A stretch of 64,000 bases of DNA from Sphingobacterium multivorum (GCF_900457465.1 NZ_UAUU01000009.1:1-64000); one strand, 5' to 3'; counted from the stretch's first letter, positions 31,683 through 42,455 are shown. Numbers and translations: made by a program. The notes: generated by a model from the letters alone, not told the origin.

Positions 31683-32389
31683 TATCTTCCGGGTTCATCC
31701 AATAAATCAATAAATTCTACTGCATCCGTTTCCATCCGTAAAATCAATCGTTCCACCATCATATTCAGGATATGGTAGCCTAAATAAGCTAAGATACCCA
31801 CCGCAAGACCTGATGCAGACGATACCATTTTTACATATAGTCCCCCAGATACAGAAGCAATATCAATACCACCTGCTAATTCCACGTCGTGGAAAATCTT
31901 AATTACTCCAAAGATTGTACCTACGAAACCAAGCATAGGGGCAATACCAGCAATAATACCCAAAATATTGATGTTCTTTTCTAACTTGGCAACTTCCAAT
32001 TTACCCACGTTTTCGATCGCTCCTTCAATATCTTTGATCGGTCTGCCGACACGCAATAAGCCTTTTTGCAACATGCGTCCCAAAGCTGAGTTACTTGAAC
32101 GAACTACAGCTAACGCTGAATCCAAGTTCCCCGACAACACATTTGCCTTTACTTGCGACATTAAGCTGTTATCATATTTTGCAGCACGACGAATCGTCAA
32201 ATAACGCTCAAAAAAGATAACCAATCCAATAAAGAACAACAGTAAGATTGGAACCATAATCCATCCCCCTTTGATCATCATATCGATCAAACTCATGTTT
32301 TCTGTAGGCGCAGCAGCAGGTAATGGTTGTTGTGCAGCTTGATTAAACGAATCCACAGCAACCCGTGCTGTATCTTGTACTAATGACAT
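31682..32389 (-). CDS. ExbB/TolQ/MotA-family proton channel protein
   Basis: 235 residues with three membrane helices (about 35-58, 145-170, 185-210). The conserved segment GIIAGIAPMLGFVGTIFGVI and the following VKMVSSASGLAVGILAYLGYH are the family's channel-lining part. Forms the proton channel with the ExbD-like partner and powers the TonB-like protein. An extra N-terminal hydrophilic stretch of about 30 residues precedes the first helix. Confidence 0.93.
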   Translation of the reverse strand: MSLVQDTARVAVDSFNQAAQQPLPAAAPTENMSLIDMMIKGGWIMVPILLLFFIGLVIFFERYLTIRRAAKYDNSLMSQVKANVLSGNLDSALAVVRSSNSALGRMLQKGLLRVGRPIKDIEGAIENVGKLEVAKLEKNINILGIIAGIAPMLGFVGTIFGVIKIFHDVELAGGIDIASVSGGLYVKMVSSASGLAVGILAYLGYHILNMMVERLILRMETDAVEFIDLLDEPGR

Positions 32390-32420
32390 AATTATTAATA
32401 GTTTTATATAGTTTTAACTT

Positions 32421-33863
32421 TTATAAGATCTTTTCTACCCAAGCATCCTTAATTTTATTGAGTACCGACTTCTTCGCAAGCTGTGCTTCCTCATTTGTCA
32501 TGTAGGTATTTAAGATAATTTTCTTTCTATCTTTTTTATTTTTCCCTTCAACTGCCCGTGCTGTTTTATAGCCCATCGCACGAAGACGTTGTGCCTCCTG
32601 CTCGGCGCTTGCCATAGTTTTTGCTGATCCAATGACCACCTGGTATCGCGGTTGAGCAACAGGAATGGACTCCTTAATCACAGGATTTGCTTCCAGAACC
32701 GGAGGTTTTGCTGCAGCATTGGTCGCTGGTACAGCAGCTGTCTTTTTAACAGAATCGGCTACATTACGCTTAACCAATGAATCGACTTGCTTTAAACTAT
32801 CGGCTTGCGTATTGGACAAGGTATCAGCAGGTATGATCGGCTTTTGTTGAACAAGGGTATCTGCCGTCTTTACGACAGGTTTGGTCGACCCGAATAACGA
32901 ATCCTTTAATGCAGGATTGGTGTAAACGACCGCAACAGCAACCATTGCCAGCACAATAATTCCAGTCATCCAATACCAGATCGCATTTGAATTACGCGGC
33001 TCTTCCTCATAGATATTTGGTGCATATGCCGAATTGGCGTTAGCCGACGCAATAGCACCGATTTCTTTTTTTGAAGTGATTTCTTCCTCTGGAGTAACCG
33101 ATTGATTACTACCAGCTATCAAAGCTGCCTCCACAGGTTCAAGCTCCTCCGTTTCCTCTTTTGTTAATGGAGATTCTTCGGTTTCATCATCATTAAGATC
33201 ATTTGCCAATTCAGTTTCCTGTACAGTCTCATTCAATACAGGATCCTTTACAACGGCCGGCTCGTGTGCTGTTTCAGTTTCCTCTTCAACCTCGATCGTT
33301 TCGTCTTGATCATCTGCCGTATCCGAAATAGACTCCCCGACAGGCTCTATGTTATGATCAGCTTCCACTACAGGATCTTCTTCAACAACAGGGTCATCTT
33401 CAACAGCTAAGTTCGTAAGTTCTTCTTCTTTCGCTTCTTCCAAAGAAGAAACGACTGTTTCAATCTCTGGTGCAACAAGATTTGTAACGGGCTGGAAATC
33501 GAATCCAGATAGATCCAAGGGTTTGAAGACTAAACTTGCGCCATAACTAATCAATAAGCCAAGATCATCCAATTTGACCTGTCCAAATTGCCCCAAATCA
33601 GCCCGCAGGTTCTCAACAGTTTCCGACAAGATCTGTTGTGCCTGATTTAGGCCCAAGTTTTCCTGCTGTTGGATATAATGAACAATATTAAACCCATGTT
33701 GAGCAGAGTAGTCCAGCTCAACATAAGAAATTGGTGGCAAAAACACATTATTTTGTTTATCGAACTGAGCCGGAGAATGAATTCGTTTGAACACACCTAT
33801 TCCGGGCACGTATACTTCCGCATAACGTTTTAATAAACTATTGATGTTTTTGCCTAGATTCAT
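32421..33863 (-). CDS. HU-like domain / SPOR domain membrane protein
   Basis: 480 residues in an unusual order: an N-terminal HU-like domain (about 1-125; family of CCDC81-like bacterial HU domains), a very acidic linker (130-290), one membrane helix (about 294-315), a Thr/Lys/Ala-rich periplasmic stalk and a C-terminal SPOR domain (about 402-478, beginning RYQVVIGSAKTMASAEQEAQ). SPOR domains bind peptidoglycan at division sites. The HU-like part lies in the cytoplasm, so the protein could connect the cell wall at the septum with DNA or another partner. It is upstream of the ExbB gene by 32 bases. Confidence 0.85.
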   Translation of the reverse strand: MNLGKNINSLLKRYAEVYVPGIGVFKRIHSPAQFDKQNNVFLPPISYVELDYSAQHGFNIVHYIQQQENLGLNQAQQILSETVENLRADLGQFGQVKLDDLGLLISYGASLVFKPLDLSGFDFQPVTNLVAPEIETVVSSLEEAKEEELTNLAVEDDPVVEEDPVVEADHNIEPVGESISDTADDQDETIEVEEETETAHEPAVVKDPVLNETVQETELANDLNDDETEESPLTKEETEELEPVEAALIAGSNQSVTPEEEITSKKEIGAIASANANSAYAPNIYEEEPRNSNAIWYWMTGIIVLAMVAVAVVYTNPALKDSLFGSTKPVVKTADTLVQQKPIIPADTLSNTQADSLKQVDSLVKRNVADSVKKTAAVPATNAAAKPPVLEANPVIKESIPVAQPRYQVVIGSAKTMASAEQEAQRLRAMGYKTARAVEGKNKKDRKKIILNTYMTNEEAQLAKKSVLNKIKDAWVEKIL

Positions 33864-33905
33864 CGCGCACTATGTTTTAAGATGCAAATTTATAATCTTA
33901 ATTCG

Positions 33906-35651
33906 TTAAAACGAATAATTAAGACCACCAATTACATTAAAGCCCAATCTTGGGTAATACATATAACGTTCGTATTCTTTTCCAAAAATGTTATTTGCTT
34001 TGACGAAAATACCAAATTGTTTTTTGATTCGGTATTCTGCGCCCGCATTAAGATCAGCAAATGAACCTATTGTTGCCTTATGCCCACTGTTGGCAATACG
34101 ACTGCCATCTGTGTTATAATCATAAATATATGCATAGGTATTGCCTTGTGTAGAAAGTTCAGCATCTACGAAAAATTTATCGGAAATATTGAAGCGTGCA
34201 TTAAGCTTGCATGCGGAATTTGGGCAAGCCCCATGCTTCTTCCTCATCACTCAATTTATAATCGTCTATATACACTTTTCCGCCTAGATTAACCAGCTGT
34301 GAAAGACGTACATTGATTTCTTCCTTCCAATCCCATATGTTTAGCCTTATTGATCACGGCCATCATAAACGACATCAAAAGCCCAAGGCACATAACCATT
34401 TTGACTATCGCCAAATGCACTATTTTTAAATAAAGGCAGTCCTTCAATCTGCTTGTAGAATACCTTTACTTTATAACCAAATGTTGCACCGGCATTTCCT
34501 TTTTAAACCTGCATAAACATTCATTTTCTCAATCGAGTTGATCATTTTAGCGTTAGGAGCCAAATACGGATTTTCTTTAGCGAAACTACGGAAAGAAGCT
34601 TGTTTTACGCCACCATTAATCCCGGCAAACAAAGAGATGTATTCAGGTGCCAATGCAAAATCAGCCTCCACCGATGGGAAAATATTGAATCTTGAGCTAT
34701 CGCCAAATTCAGAAGTTAAATTCGCACCCAAGGTTACGTTATAGTTGTCGCCCTTAAAACGAATATATGGATTGATAACCGCCAATGATTTTTTACCTCA
34801 GCGCTATCTTTCACGTTATTCATTGTCACGCTTAAATTTGCCCCAACATTGAATGCACTTAAACGCTTATTCAAATACCGGATAATGCGATCGAATTTTC
34901 TTTGGCTTTGTAGGCATCTTTAAACAAATAGCCATCAACTTTTGCGGAATAGCTTAATGCCTGCTCATTCTTCGGATCCACATTACTTGAGAGCTCTCCA
35001 TTCAAATAGATATCTGTAAAGGTCTGTTTATCCGGAGTTGTATTCAACAAAGTTGTTCCCGATTGGTCAAAAGTCTGACCATAGAAATTCGTTCCATAAC
35101 GATTGTATCCGATGGTACCTTTAACGGTTACGGCATCCAATACACGGCGACCAAAGATACCGATATCCTGTGTACTGAACTTCTGTCCATCAATATTACC
35201 CTTTTGGCTCAAATGCTTTGCAAATAAGCCAAATCGTGTGTTTTCAAACTGCTCAGAAGCTAAATAAGCCTCTCCCAATATACTGTTATAGTTACCGATA
35301 CCAAATTTGACATAGTTGCTACTATGCTCAAAAGGTTGCGCAAAAGGAATCTCCTGTACATTCAATTGTTTCAACCCCGTATTGATATCCAATTTCTTGT
35401 CCAAAATATTGTTGTAGGACAATTTGGGTTGGTATTCCCGTTTGTTGGTCATATCCGGACTGCGGCGGATTTTTACAGCATCCGCAAGAATTGGTTTATA
35501 ATCACGAACAACATCAAAAGAATCGATAGTGACCGGTTTTTCAGGATCATTCTTCTTGCCTGTTTCCTGTGCAAAAGAATTCAATCCCACGCCCATCAAA
35601 AAGCGCTGCTAAAGTATATTTCTTCACGTTTCTATTTTGCAACTTCTTCAT
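33906..35651 (-). CDS. Outer-membrane beta-barrel protein, at least six frameshifts
   Basis: About 575 residues when the frames are joined. It starts at ATG 35651 with a signal peptide (KKYTLAAL, then LMGVGLNSFAQ) and continues as many alternating strands ending in the aromatic F typical of outer-membrane barrels (GFNVIGGLNYSF). It resembles TonB-dependent-receptor-like barrels but shows no plug domain. Shifts are visible at 35598-35602, 34873-34875, 34789-34794, 34500-34504 and at least twice between 34205 and 34345, mostly in homopolymers. Begins 6 bases after the TPR gene stop, so they form an operon. Function unknown. Confidence 0.65.
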
Positions 35652-35657
35652 TGTATC

Positions 35658-38600
35658 CTATTTCTTTTTGTTGTTCAATTTATTTAGACGTTCTTTTGCT
35701 GCTGGCAAAATATCATCTTTCGCATCATAGTTATCCACAATCGATTCAAGTGTAGCTTTTGCTTGGAAAGTATCCCCCTTACCTGCATAAGCATCTGCCA
35801 TAGTGATAAAACTTTTCGCTACCCAATATTCGTACGAAGAGAAATTATCAGATAGATCCATAGCTGTCTTAATACAAGCATCGTATTGTTTATTTTCCAA
35901 TTGAAGCACTGCAACATTGTATTTTGCTTCTGCACCGAAGACGGTACGGCTCTTCAATGCTGCTAAACTGAATTCTTTCATGGCTTCAGTTTTCTTATTC
36001 TGCTTCACATAACATTTGCCGGCATACAAGAAGGCATTTGCGATCTCCTCTTCCGAAGACTTCTCGTAATTCTTGACAGCATTGGTATAATTTAAGGCTT
36101 CTTTATAATCCCCAATCTGAAAATAAGAGACCATTAAGTTATTGATTGCGAAACCATAGTTAGCCTTATACTCAGAAGTAAGCTCCAGTTTTTTCAACAA
36201 CTGTGTCGCTTCGTTATATTTCTTTTGTTTCAAATATAAATTGGAAACCGAAATCAACGTGCGTTCTGTATAAGGAGACGTCCAGTCATTCAAGATAATA
36301 TTGTAATCATGTAATGCATCTTCTGTATTACCCAGAGCTGCGTTACTTTCAGCACGAACAAAACGTGCATATTTCTCTTGATTTGGTTTCGGGAATTTGT
36401 CGAAATATGCATTTACAGCTTCCACCGCCCCTTGATAATTACCTCTGGAGAATAAAGTCGTCGCAGTCGAGAATGAGCGTGAATCTTGTTCAGATTTCGA
36501 AACGTCACCTAAATTTGTTCCCATTGCATATTTGATATATCCTGTTGCATCGCCTTTGTCCAAATAGATGTTCTCAATGGAACGCATGGCCTGTCTTGCT
36601 TCATCTGTTGATGCATATTGGTCAACTACACGTTGGAAAGTTGCCAATGCAGCATCATTGTTATCTTGATTATATTGAACCAGACCAATCGTCACCAAAG
36701 CACGTGGCACATAACTACTGCGCGGATATTTTTCAACCATTGTTTGAAGGCCTGCAATTGCCTGATCACTTTCTCCCATCAAGAAACGTGTATAAGGAAT
36801 CTCAAAAGCAATATCGTCGGCATAATTCGAACTCGGGAATTGCGCAATAACAGCATTCAATGTTGAAATTTTACCATTGTTATCCCCTTGTAATCCTTGA
36901 ATAATACCACGTTGGAATAAAGCGTAATCCTGGCTAGGAGCTTTAGAAGAGATTAACTTATTGTATTCTGTTAATGCTCTACCGTAGTTTTTCGAAGAGA
37001 AATAAGAATCACCTAAGCGTGCAATTGCATCATTACGTGTATTCATTTCAATTCCTTTCGAACCACCAGACGCTAAGAAACGCTCGAAGTAATTTGCCGC
37101 CGTGCTGTAGTTACCATTACGGAAAGCCGCATAGGCTAACGCATAATTGGCATAGCCATACACATCCGTTTTGCTAGCTCCCGGCAAGCGTAAGAATTTA
37201 TTGAAATTTGTAACCGCTTCACCATATTTACGAACTTCGTACATGGCTTCCGCTTTCCAATAGGTGGCTAAAGCGTAAATTTCCTCGTCATAACGGAACT
37301 CTTCGGAGCGCATGAATAGGGAAATTGCATTTTCAAAAGCACGCTCGTTATAATATTCCAAACCTCTGTAGTAGGTTACCTTTTGATAAGCTGCGTTTGC
37401 TTCTTTTCCACGTTTAGGGATAGATTCCAAAATATCAACTGCTTCGCGGTAGTTTTTTGTACTCAACAATACTTCAGCAAGTAAAGTTTTCGCTTCCTCC
37501 AAACGTTTCGATTTTGGATACGTTTTCAAGTATTCTTGTGTAGAAGCCAAAGCCACTTGGTGGAATTCCAACTCATACGAAAGCTTAGCATAGTTGAATA
37601 AGCCCTCTTCTTGCATTGCCGGATCAAAATCCAATTTCGAAGCCCGGAAAAATGCATTACGCGCAGATTGCTTATTGCCTTTCTTCAAGAAAGCATCACC
37701 TAGGGTAATCATCGCAGACTGATAATAAGCGTCAGGCTCGGTCATTTTTTCCAATTCCGTGATCGCTTTATCGTAATCCTTCAATTTGTAAGCGATGTAA
37801 CCGATTTGGTAGCTATCCTGATTATTCTGCGTCTTACCTTGATCTTGTGCCTGGAATTTATCGTAATACTCTTTTGATGTTTTTAAATCACCTTTGATAA
37901 AGTATGTTGCCGCTATAATACGGAACATCTCTGTTTCATTTTCTTGTTTTGTCCGCGACAAAATTGGCAATGCATAATCCAATACATCGTCGTAGCGTTT
38001 ATCCAAGAAATACAAAGCAGTGATATAATAGGGGTAACTATTTTCGAATTGTTTGGATCCATTCAAACGCTCAAATTCATTCAACGCCGTTTTATACTCG
38101 GCGTCTAAGTAAGAAAGATACGCGTAATAATAGATGGAAGCTTCCTGAAATTCAGTTTTTTGATCTTTCAATCCTTCAAATAATGGTTTCGCCGTTTTAT
38201 AGTCTTTAGTCATAAAGGAAGCGTATCCATATTTAAAGCGATATTCTACATTTTCTTTACCTGCTAAATTTTTGCTATCGATCTTATTAAACCACTCTAA
38301 GGCCTTAACATAATCTTTTTTAGCATAATAGGATTTACCGATTTGAAAATAAGCTGCTTTAGCATTTGCACTGACAGGGAAATCCTTAATGTATTTCAGA
38401 AAACGGTTTTCGGCATCAGATTCGCCCAATTCCAGTGCGCAAACTGCTTGATAATACCGTACGTTCTCTTTCAACAAAGAAAGTTCCTCTGTTTCGTCCA
38501 ATTGCAAGTTGGATTTTGTCCGCAAAGCTTCAACACGGTCAAATTGGGCTGAAGCAGAACTAAATTTTCCGCGTTCATACAATTCCATTCCTGTTTTGTA

Positions 38601-38696
38601 CGCCTTGTTGATTTGTTGCCATTCTGTCTGTTGCGCTAATGCTGGCGTCGCCATAACGGTTAATGCAACTCCCACCTGGTAAATCTTCTTATACAT
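35658..38696 (-). CDS. Large TPR-repeat protein, exported
   Basis: 1012 residues: a signal peptide (cleavage after ALAQ near residue 22) and then tetratricopeptide repeats along nearly the whole length, for example YAKKDYVKALEWFNKID and YGRALTEYNKLIS. Such proteins act as scaffolds in the periplasm. It is paired with a beta-barrel protein gene 6 bases downstream, so a role in outer-membrane assembly or transport of that barrel is plausible but unproven. No enzyme motif seen. No sequence shifts in its 3 kb. Confidence 0.88.
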   Translation of the reverse strand: MYKKIYQVGVALTVMATPALAQQTEWQQINKAYKTGMELYERGKFSSASAQFDRVEALRTKSNLQLDETEELSLLKENVRYYQAVCALELGESDAENRFLKYIKDFPVSANAKAAYFQIGKSYYAKKDYVKALEWFNKIDSKNLAGKENVEYRFKYGYASFMTKDYKTAKPLFEGLKDQKTEFQEASIYYYAYLSYLDAEYKTALNEFERLNGSKQFENSYPYYITALYFLDKRYDDVLDYALPILSRTKQENETEMFRIIAATYFIKGDLKTSKEYYDKFQAQDQGKTQNNQDSYQIGYIAYKLKDYDKAITELEKMTEPDAYYQSAMITLGDAFLKKGNKQSARNAFFRASKLDFDPAMQEEGLFNYAKLSYELEFHQVALASTQEYLKTYPKSKRLEEAKTLLAEVLLSTKNYREAVDILESIPKRGKEANAAYQKVTYYRGLEYYNERAFENAISLFMRSEEFRYDEEIYALATYWKAEAMYEVRKYGEAVTNFNKFLRLPGASKTDVYGYANYALAYAAFRNGNYSTAANYFERFLASGGSKGIEMNTRNDAIARLGDSYFSSKNYGRALTEYNKLISSKAPSQDYALFQRGIIQGLQGDNNGKISTLNAVIAQFPSSNYADDIAFEIPYTRFLMGESDQAIAGLQTMVEKYPRSSYVPRALVTIGLVQYNQDNNDAALATFQRVVDQYASTDEARQAMRSIENIYLDKGDATGYIKYAMGTNLGDVSKSEQDSRSFSTATTLFSRGNYQGAVEAVNAYFDKFPKPNQEKYARFVRAESNAALGNTEDALHDYNIILNDWTSPYTERTLISVSNLYLKQKKYNEATQLLKKLELTSEYKANYGFAINNLMVSYFQIGDYKEALNYTNAVKNYEKSSEEEIANAFLYAGKCYVKQNKKTEAMKEFSLAALKSRTVFGAEAKYNVAVLQLENKQYDACIKTAMDLSDNFSSYEYWVAKSFITMADAYAGKGDTFQAKATLESIVDNYDAKDDILPAAKERLNKLNNKKK

Positions 38697-39077
38697 AATA
38701 TGTGAAACCTTAATATGTTATTTATCTGCAAATGTAAATGAATCTCCCTCCAACCCGCGATAAATTTGCTTTAACCGGCGAATTTATCAAAAGCTTCTCA
38801 GCCATGAAAGGCTTTAAGATAGCCCCAAATTTATTGAAAATCAATTCAAATCTCCACTTCTTAGGGAGATAGTTTTATTCATATTACTAAATTATACTTT
38901 AATTGAGCTATTTTACACAAAAGTTATTAACATCTGTGAATAATCCTGTATTATAACGGAAATTTTGCACAAAAAATATGCCCGACAAAAAATAAAGTCA
39001 GGCATACTATTGTAGCATTAGAAAACAGTGTTATTTAGTCTCCCACGTGCATTAACGCAGGGCGAAACCAATTTCAA
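38697..39077. other. Gap between TPR gene and pyrB, with pyrB terminator
   Basis: 381 bases. At 38978-39005 ATGCCCGAC and GTCAGGCAT pair with one mismatch; T6 follows on the minus strand (plus 38971-38976), so it ends the pyrR-pyrB transcript. A minus-strand -7 box TACATTTG at 38729-38736 could start the TPR operon; no matching -33 was found. Confidence 0.6.
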
Positions 39078-40016
39078 CTATCCGCGTTGCCCTGCTAGTA
39101 GATACAAGACAGCCATGCGCACAGCAACACCATTTTCAACCTGATCCAAAATAATTGAATGTTCGCTGTCCGCGACATCCGATGTGATTTCGACCCCTCG
39201 ATTGATTGGTCCGGGGTGCATAATTGTAATTGGCTTCTCTAAAGAATCCAAAATCTCTTTATTCAATCCATATAGCATGGAATATTCTCTTAAGGAAGGG
39301 AAATAGGCAATATCCTGACGCTCCAATTGAATCCGTAACATATTTGCAACATCGCACCAGTTCAGCGCTTTTCTCAAATCATGCTCTACCTTTACACCCA
39401 ATGAGGTAATATGTTTAGGAATTAATGTGGTCGGACCACAAACCATCACTTCAGCACCTTGCTTTTGAAGACATAAGATATTCGACAAGGCAACGCGTGA
39501 ATGTGTGATATCCCCAACAATAGCTACTTTACGACCAGCTACATCGCCATAGCGTTCACGAATTGAAAATGAATCAAGCAAAGCTTGTGTAGGGTGTTCA
39601 TGTGCTCCGTCACCTGCATTGACAATCTGTGCATCAACATGTTTACTTAGAAATACCCCAGCCCCAGCATAGGGATGTCGCATTACAATCATATCAACCT
39701 TCATGGCCAGAATATTGTTCACCGTATCGATGAGTGTCTCCCCCTTACTTACGGAAGAGGAGGATGCTGCAAAATTCACGATATCCGCAGAAAGCCTCTT
39801 TTCAGCTAGTTCAAAAGACAAGCGTGTACGTGTAGAATTTTCAAAAAACACGTTGGCAATCGTAATATCCCGTAATGACGGAACCTTTTTAATTGGCCTA
39901 TTTAATACCTCTTTGAAATTACTTGCTGTATCCAGGATCAATTGGATATCGTTCTCATTTAGATCTTTGATCCCCAATAAATGGCGGGTACTTAATTGTT
40001 CTGCTACAGATGACAT
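39078..40016 (-). CDS. pyrB: Aspartate carbamoyltransferase catalytic chain
   Basis: 312 residues. Makes carbamoyl-aspartate, the committed step of pyrimidine synthesis. The carbamoyl-phosphate motif FFENSTRTRLSFE lies near residues 53-65, and HPGPINRG near 270 closes the site. Full length. It follows pyrR on the same strand, the usual order, with a 182-base gap holding a hairpin. No regulatory chain (PyrI) is present nearby. Confidence 0.96.
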   Translation of the reverse strand: MSSVAEQLSTRHLLGIKDLNENDIQLILDTASNFKEVLNRPIKKVPSLRDITIANVFFENSTRTRLSFELAEKRLSADIVNFAASSSSVSKGETLIDTVNNILAMKVDMIVMRHPYAGAGVFLSKHVDAQIVNAGDGAHEHPTQALLDSFSIRERYGDVAGRKVAIVGDITHSRVALSNILCLQKQGAEVMVCGPTTLIPKHITSLGVKVEHDLRKALNWCDVANMLRIQLERQDIAYFPSLREYSMLYGLNKEILDSLEKPITIMHPGPINRGVEITSDVADSEHSIILDQVENGVAVRMAVLYLLAGQRG

Positions 40017-40128
40017 TTTATAGTATATTCAAATATTTACTAATCATTTTTTTTCTGAAAGTGTCTGATCTTATTGGCCAGAAAGAACCTTCAGTTTGCT
40101 TTCATTGCTGTTGGCGTCTGCGAAGTCA

Positions 40129-40178
40129 TGAAGGTTTTATTGAAAGTGCCTGTTTCCAAAGGTCAACAATAACCTTCA
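40129..40178 (-). other. Long-loop hairpin between pyrR and pyrB
   Basis: CAATAACCTTCA (40167-40178) can pair with the TGAAGGTTTTATTG stretch (40129-40142) leaving a two-base bulge and a 24-base loop. No T-run follows on the minus strand, so it is not a plain terminator. Could be an RNA processing or attenuation element. Confidence 0.35.
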
Positions 40179-40198
40179 GTATCGTCATGACACCGCTA

Positions 40199-40762
40199 TT
40201 AATCCCTAGCTGACGCCTTCTTTTCTGTAATCAAGATAATACTATCCTGATCCTCTGATTCTTTCCAGTTAACAATTACTTTTTGTGAATCAATAGAATC
40301 TACCTGTATTCCGATATAATCGGGCTGAATAGGGATCTGTCTAGAAAACCGGCGATCGACCAAAACAAGCAATTCTATTCTTCTTGCACGGCCAAATGCC
40401 TGCACAGCATCCATTGCCGCACGAATAGTACGTCCTGTCCATAAGACATCATCTATAAAGATCACCTCTTTACCTTCTACAATAAAATTGATATTTGTGC
40501 TATTTGCTAAGATTGGACCAGTATTCCCTTTCGTACGGAAGTCATCGCGATAAAAGGTAATATCCAAATCGCCAACTAAAATCTCTTTTCCGATCATTTG
40601 TTCAAGCTCTTTGACGATGCGTCTCGCTAAGAAAGTTCCTCGGGGTTGAATACCTATGACGACAGCATTTGAAAAATCACCGTGATTCTCAATCAATTGA
40701 CGACATAGTCTTTGAATTGTGATTTGAAATTTTGGTCCGTCTAATAAAATCGACTGTTTCAT
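40199..40762 (-). CDS. pyrR: Pyrimidine operon regulator / uracil phosphoribosyltransferase
   Basis: 187 residues of the PRTase type I fold. The PRPP-binding motif is VIFIDDVLWTGRTIRAA at about residues 95-111. PyrR senses UMP and PRPP and acts on pyrimidine mRNA; it also has weak uracil phosphoribosyltransferase activity. Directly upstream of pyrB, which supports the regulatory reading. Confidence 0.93.
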   Translation of the reverse strand: MKQSILLDGPKFQITIQRLCRQLIENHGDFSNAVVIGIQPRGTFLARRIVKELEQMIGKEILVGDLDITFYRDDFRTKGNTGPILANSTNINFIVEGKEVIFIDDVLWTGRTIRAAMDAVQAFGRARRIELLVLVDRRFSRQIPIQPDYIGIQVDSIDSQKVIVNWKESEDQDSIILITEKKASARD

Positions 40763-41008
40763 TATGGGAATGTTTGAGCAAAGCTACACTTTTTTTAACA
40801 AAAACGAAGCCTTGAAGGGCAATTAATTTCAATATTTGCATCCAACTGGCACAATAACAAAAAGTGATTTAAACAAAGATTATCTTCCTTTCCGGGAAAT
40901 TTACAAAGCCATTATTCCAGCACATTACCAGATTTTGAAGTTATATACAATACGCATTGCCAACCATTTACAGCAAATTCCATAACATCGAAATGCTATA
41001 GGTAGCGA

Positions 41009-42409
41009 CTATTCATCTAGCTCGGCACGTTTATTATTCCGTGCAAAAAAATACACTGGTACACCGATTAATACAAGTATAAAGCCTGGCCAGGTATATT
41101 GTGGCTTATAGATAATTAATAATACACAAAATACGGTACCTATCAACAGGTACAAGATTGGTGTAATCGGAAAGAGGAAGGTTTTGTAGGAACGTTCCAA
41201 ATCCGGTCTCCGGATACGTTGAATAATAACGCCCAGCACTGTAATCATATAGAATATAACAATAACAAAAGATATCATATCCAGTAAATTGCCATATTGT
41301 CCGCTCAGGCAAAGTAAGGAAGCCCAGATTCCCTGAAGCCATAACGATCGTGCGGGCACATCATATTTGTTATTGGGAATCGCCTGCTTCAGAAACAATC
41401 CATCTTTTGCCATGGTCTGAAAAACACGCGCTCCGGACAGCGCAAGTCCATTAACACAGCCAAAGGTCGAGATCATAACCAGAATCGCCATCGCTATCGT
41501 GCCCGTATGTCCTAATATTTTTTCAGCCGCCGCTATGGCAACACGATCATTTGCCGCAAAAGCAATTTCCTCTCTATTTAATGCCGCTAGGTAAATGTAA
41601 TTACAGCTTATATAGAGCAACATCACCAAGCTCGTCCCGATAACCAATGCCCGAACAACATTACGCTGCGGATTGACAATCTCTCCGGAAACAAACGTTA
41701 CATTTTCCCAGGCCACACTACTAAATACCGAACCTACCATTGCAGCAGCTAATGCCCCCATCAGTACGCCCCCCGAGATCTGCGACCAGCCAGCACCTTT
41801 CAAATTTTGAAAAGAATCCCAGCCATAAGCCATATTTTCTGAAAAATGATTTTCCTTAATCAAGAACAGACCGCCTAAAATCAGTAAAACCAGCGCAATG
41901 ATTTTTGCTGAAGTAAAGAAAGATTGAACAGCTTTTCCACTCTTGATCCCTCTTGTATTGATAAAGGTCAGGAGAATAATAACACCCATAGCGACAATCT
42001 GTATCCAGGTAATCTTAAACTCTCCACGCTGAAATAGCGGCGCTGCATCATTTAACTGCGGAATAAGGTAGGCTGTAAACTTACCAAAGGCTACAGCTAC
42101 AGCTGCTATCGTTCCCGTTTGAATAACTGTAAATAAACTCCAGCCATATAAAAAGCCAATTGGCTTCCCAAATATTTCTGTCAGATAGGTATATTGTCCC
42201 CCAGCCTTCGGATACATAGACGACAATTCGCCATAGCAGATTGCCGCCGCAACAGTTGCTAATGCGGTCAATAACCAAACTATCGCCAACCAATATCCGG
42301 ATCCCAGCTGCCGCATCATATCACTCGATACAATAAAAATACCGCTTCCGATCATCGACCCCATGACCAGCATAACTGCATCCCACAATTTTAATTGACG
42401 TTTCATCAT
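41009..42409 (-). CDS. APC-family amino acid permease
   Basis: 466 residues with twelve membrane helices. The first helix holds the substrate-binding GSGIFI motif, and helices around 40-80 carry the SSMYPKAGGQYTYL signature of the APC/LAT branch. Exchange or import of amino acids across the inner membrane; the substrate is not readable. Single gene. Confidence 0.92.
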   Translation of the reverse strand: MMKRQLKLWDAVMLVMGSMIGSGIFIVSSDMMRQLGSGYWLAIVWLLTALATVAAAICYGELSSMYPKAGGQYTYLTEIFGKPIGFLYGWSLFTVIQTGTIAAVAVAFGKFTAYLIPQLNDAAPLFQRGEFKITWIQIVAMGVIILLTFINTRGIKSGKAVQSFFTSAKIIALVLLILGGLFLIKENHFSENMAYGWDSFQNLKGAGWSQISGGVLMGALAAAMVGSVFSSVAWENVTFVSGEIVNPQRNVVRALVIGTSLVMLLYISCNYIYLAALNREEIAFAANDRVAIAAAEKILGHTGTIAMAILVMISTFGCVNGLALSGARVFQTMAKDGLFLKQAIPNNKYDVPARSLWLQGIWASLLCLSGQYGNLLDMISFVIVIFYMITVLGVIIQRIRRPDLERSYKTFLFPITPILYLLIGTVFCVLLIIYKPQYTWPGFILVLIGVPVYFFARNNKRAELDE

Positions 42410-42455
42410 AACTTAAGGTTGGTTTTATATGGTGTTAAGCTAAGAAAAAATAATC

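Noticed and set aside
33906..35651. A true pseudogene of an outer-membrane protein
   Set aside because: The shifts are of the same homopolymer kind as those in essential genes of this window, and all joined frames read well, so errors are more likely; a real pseudogene cannot be fully excluded.
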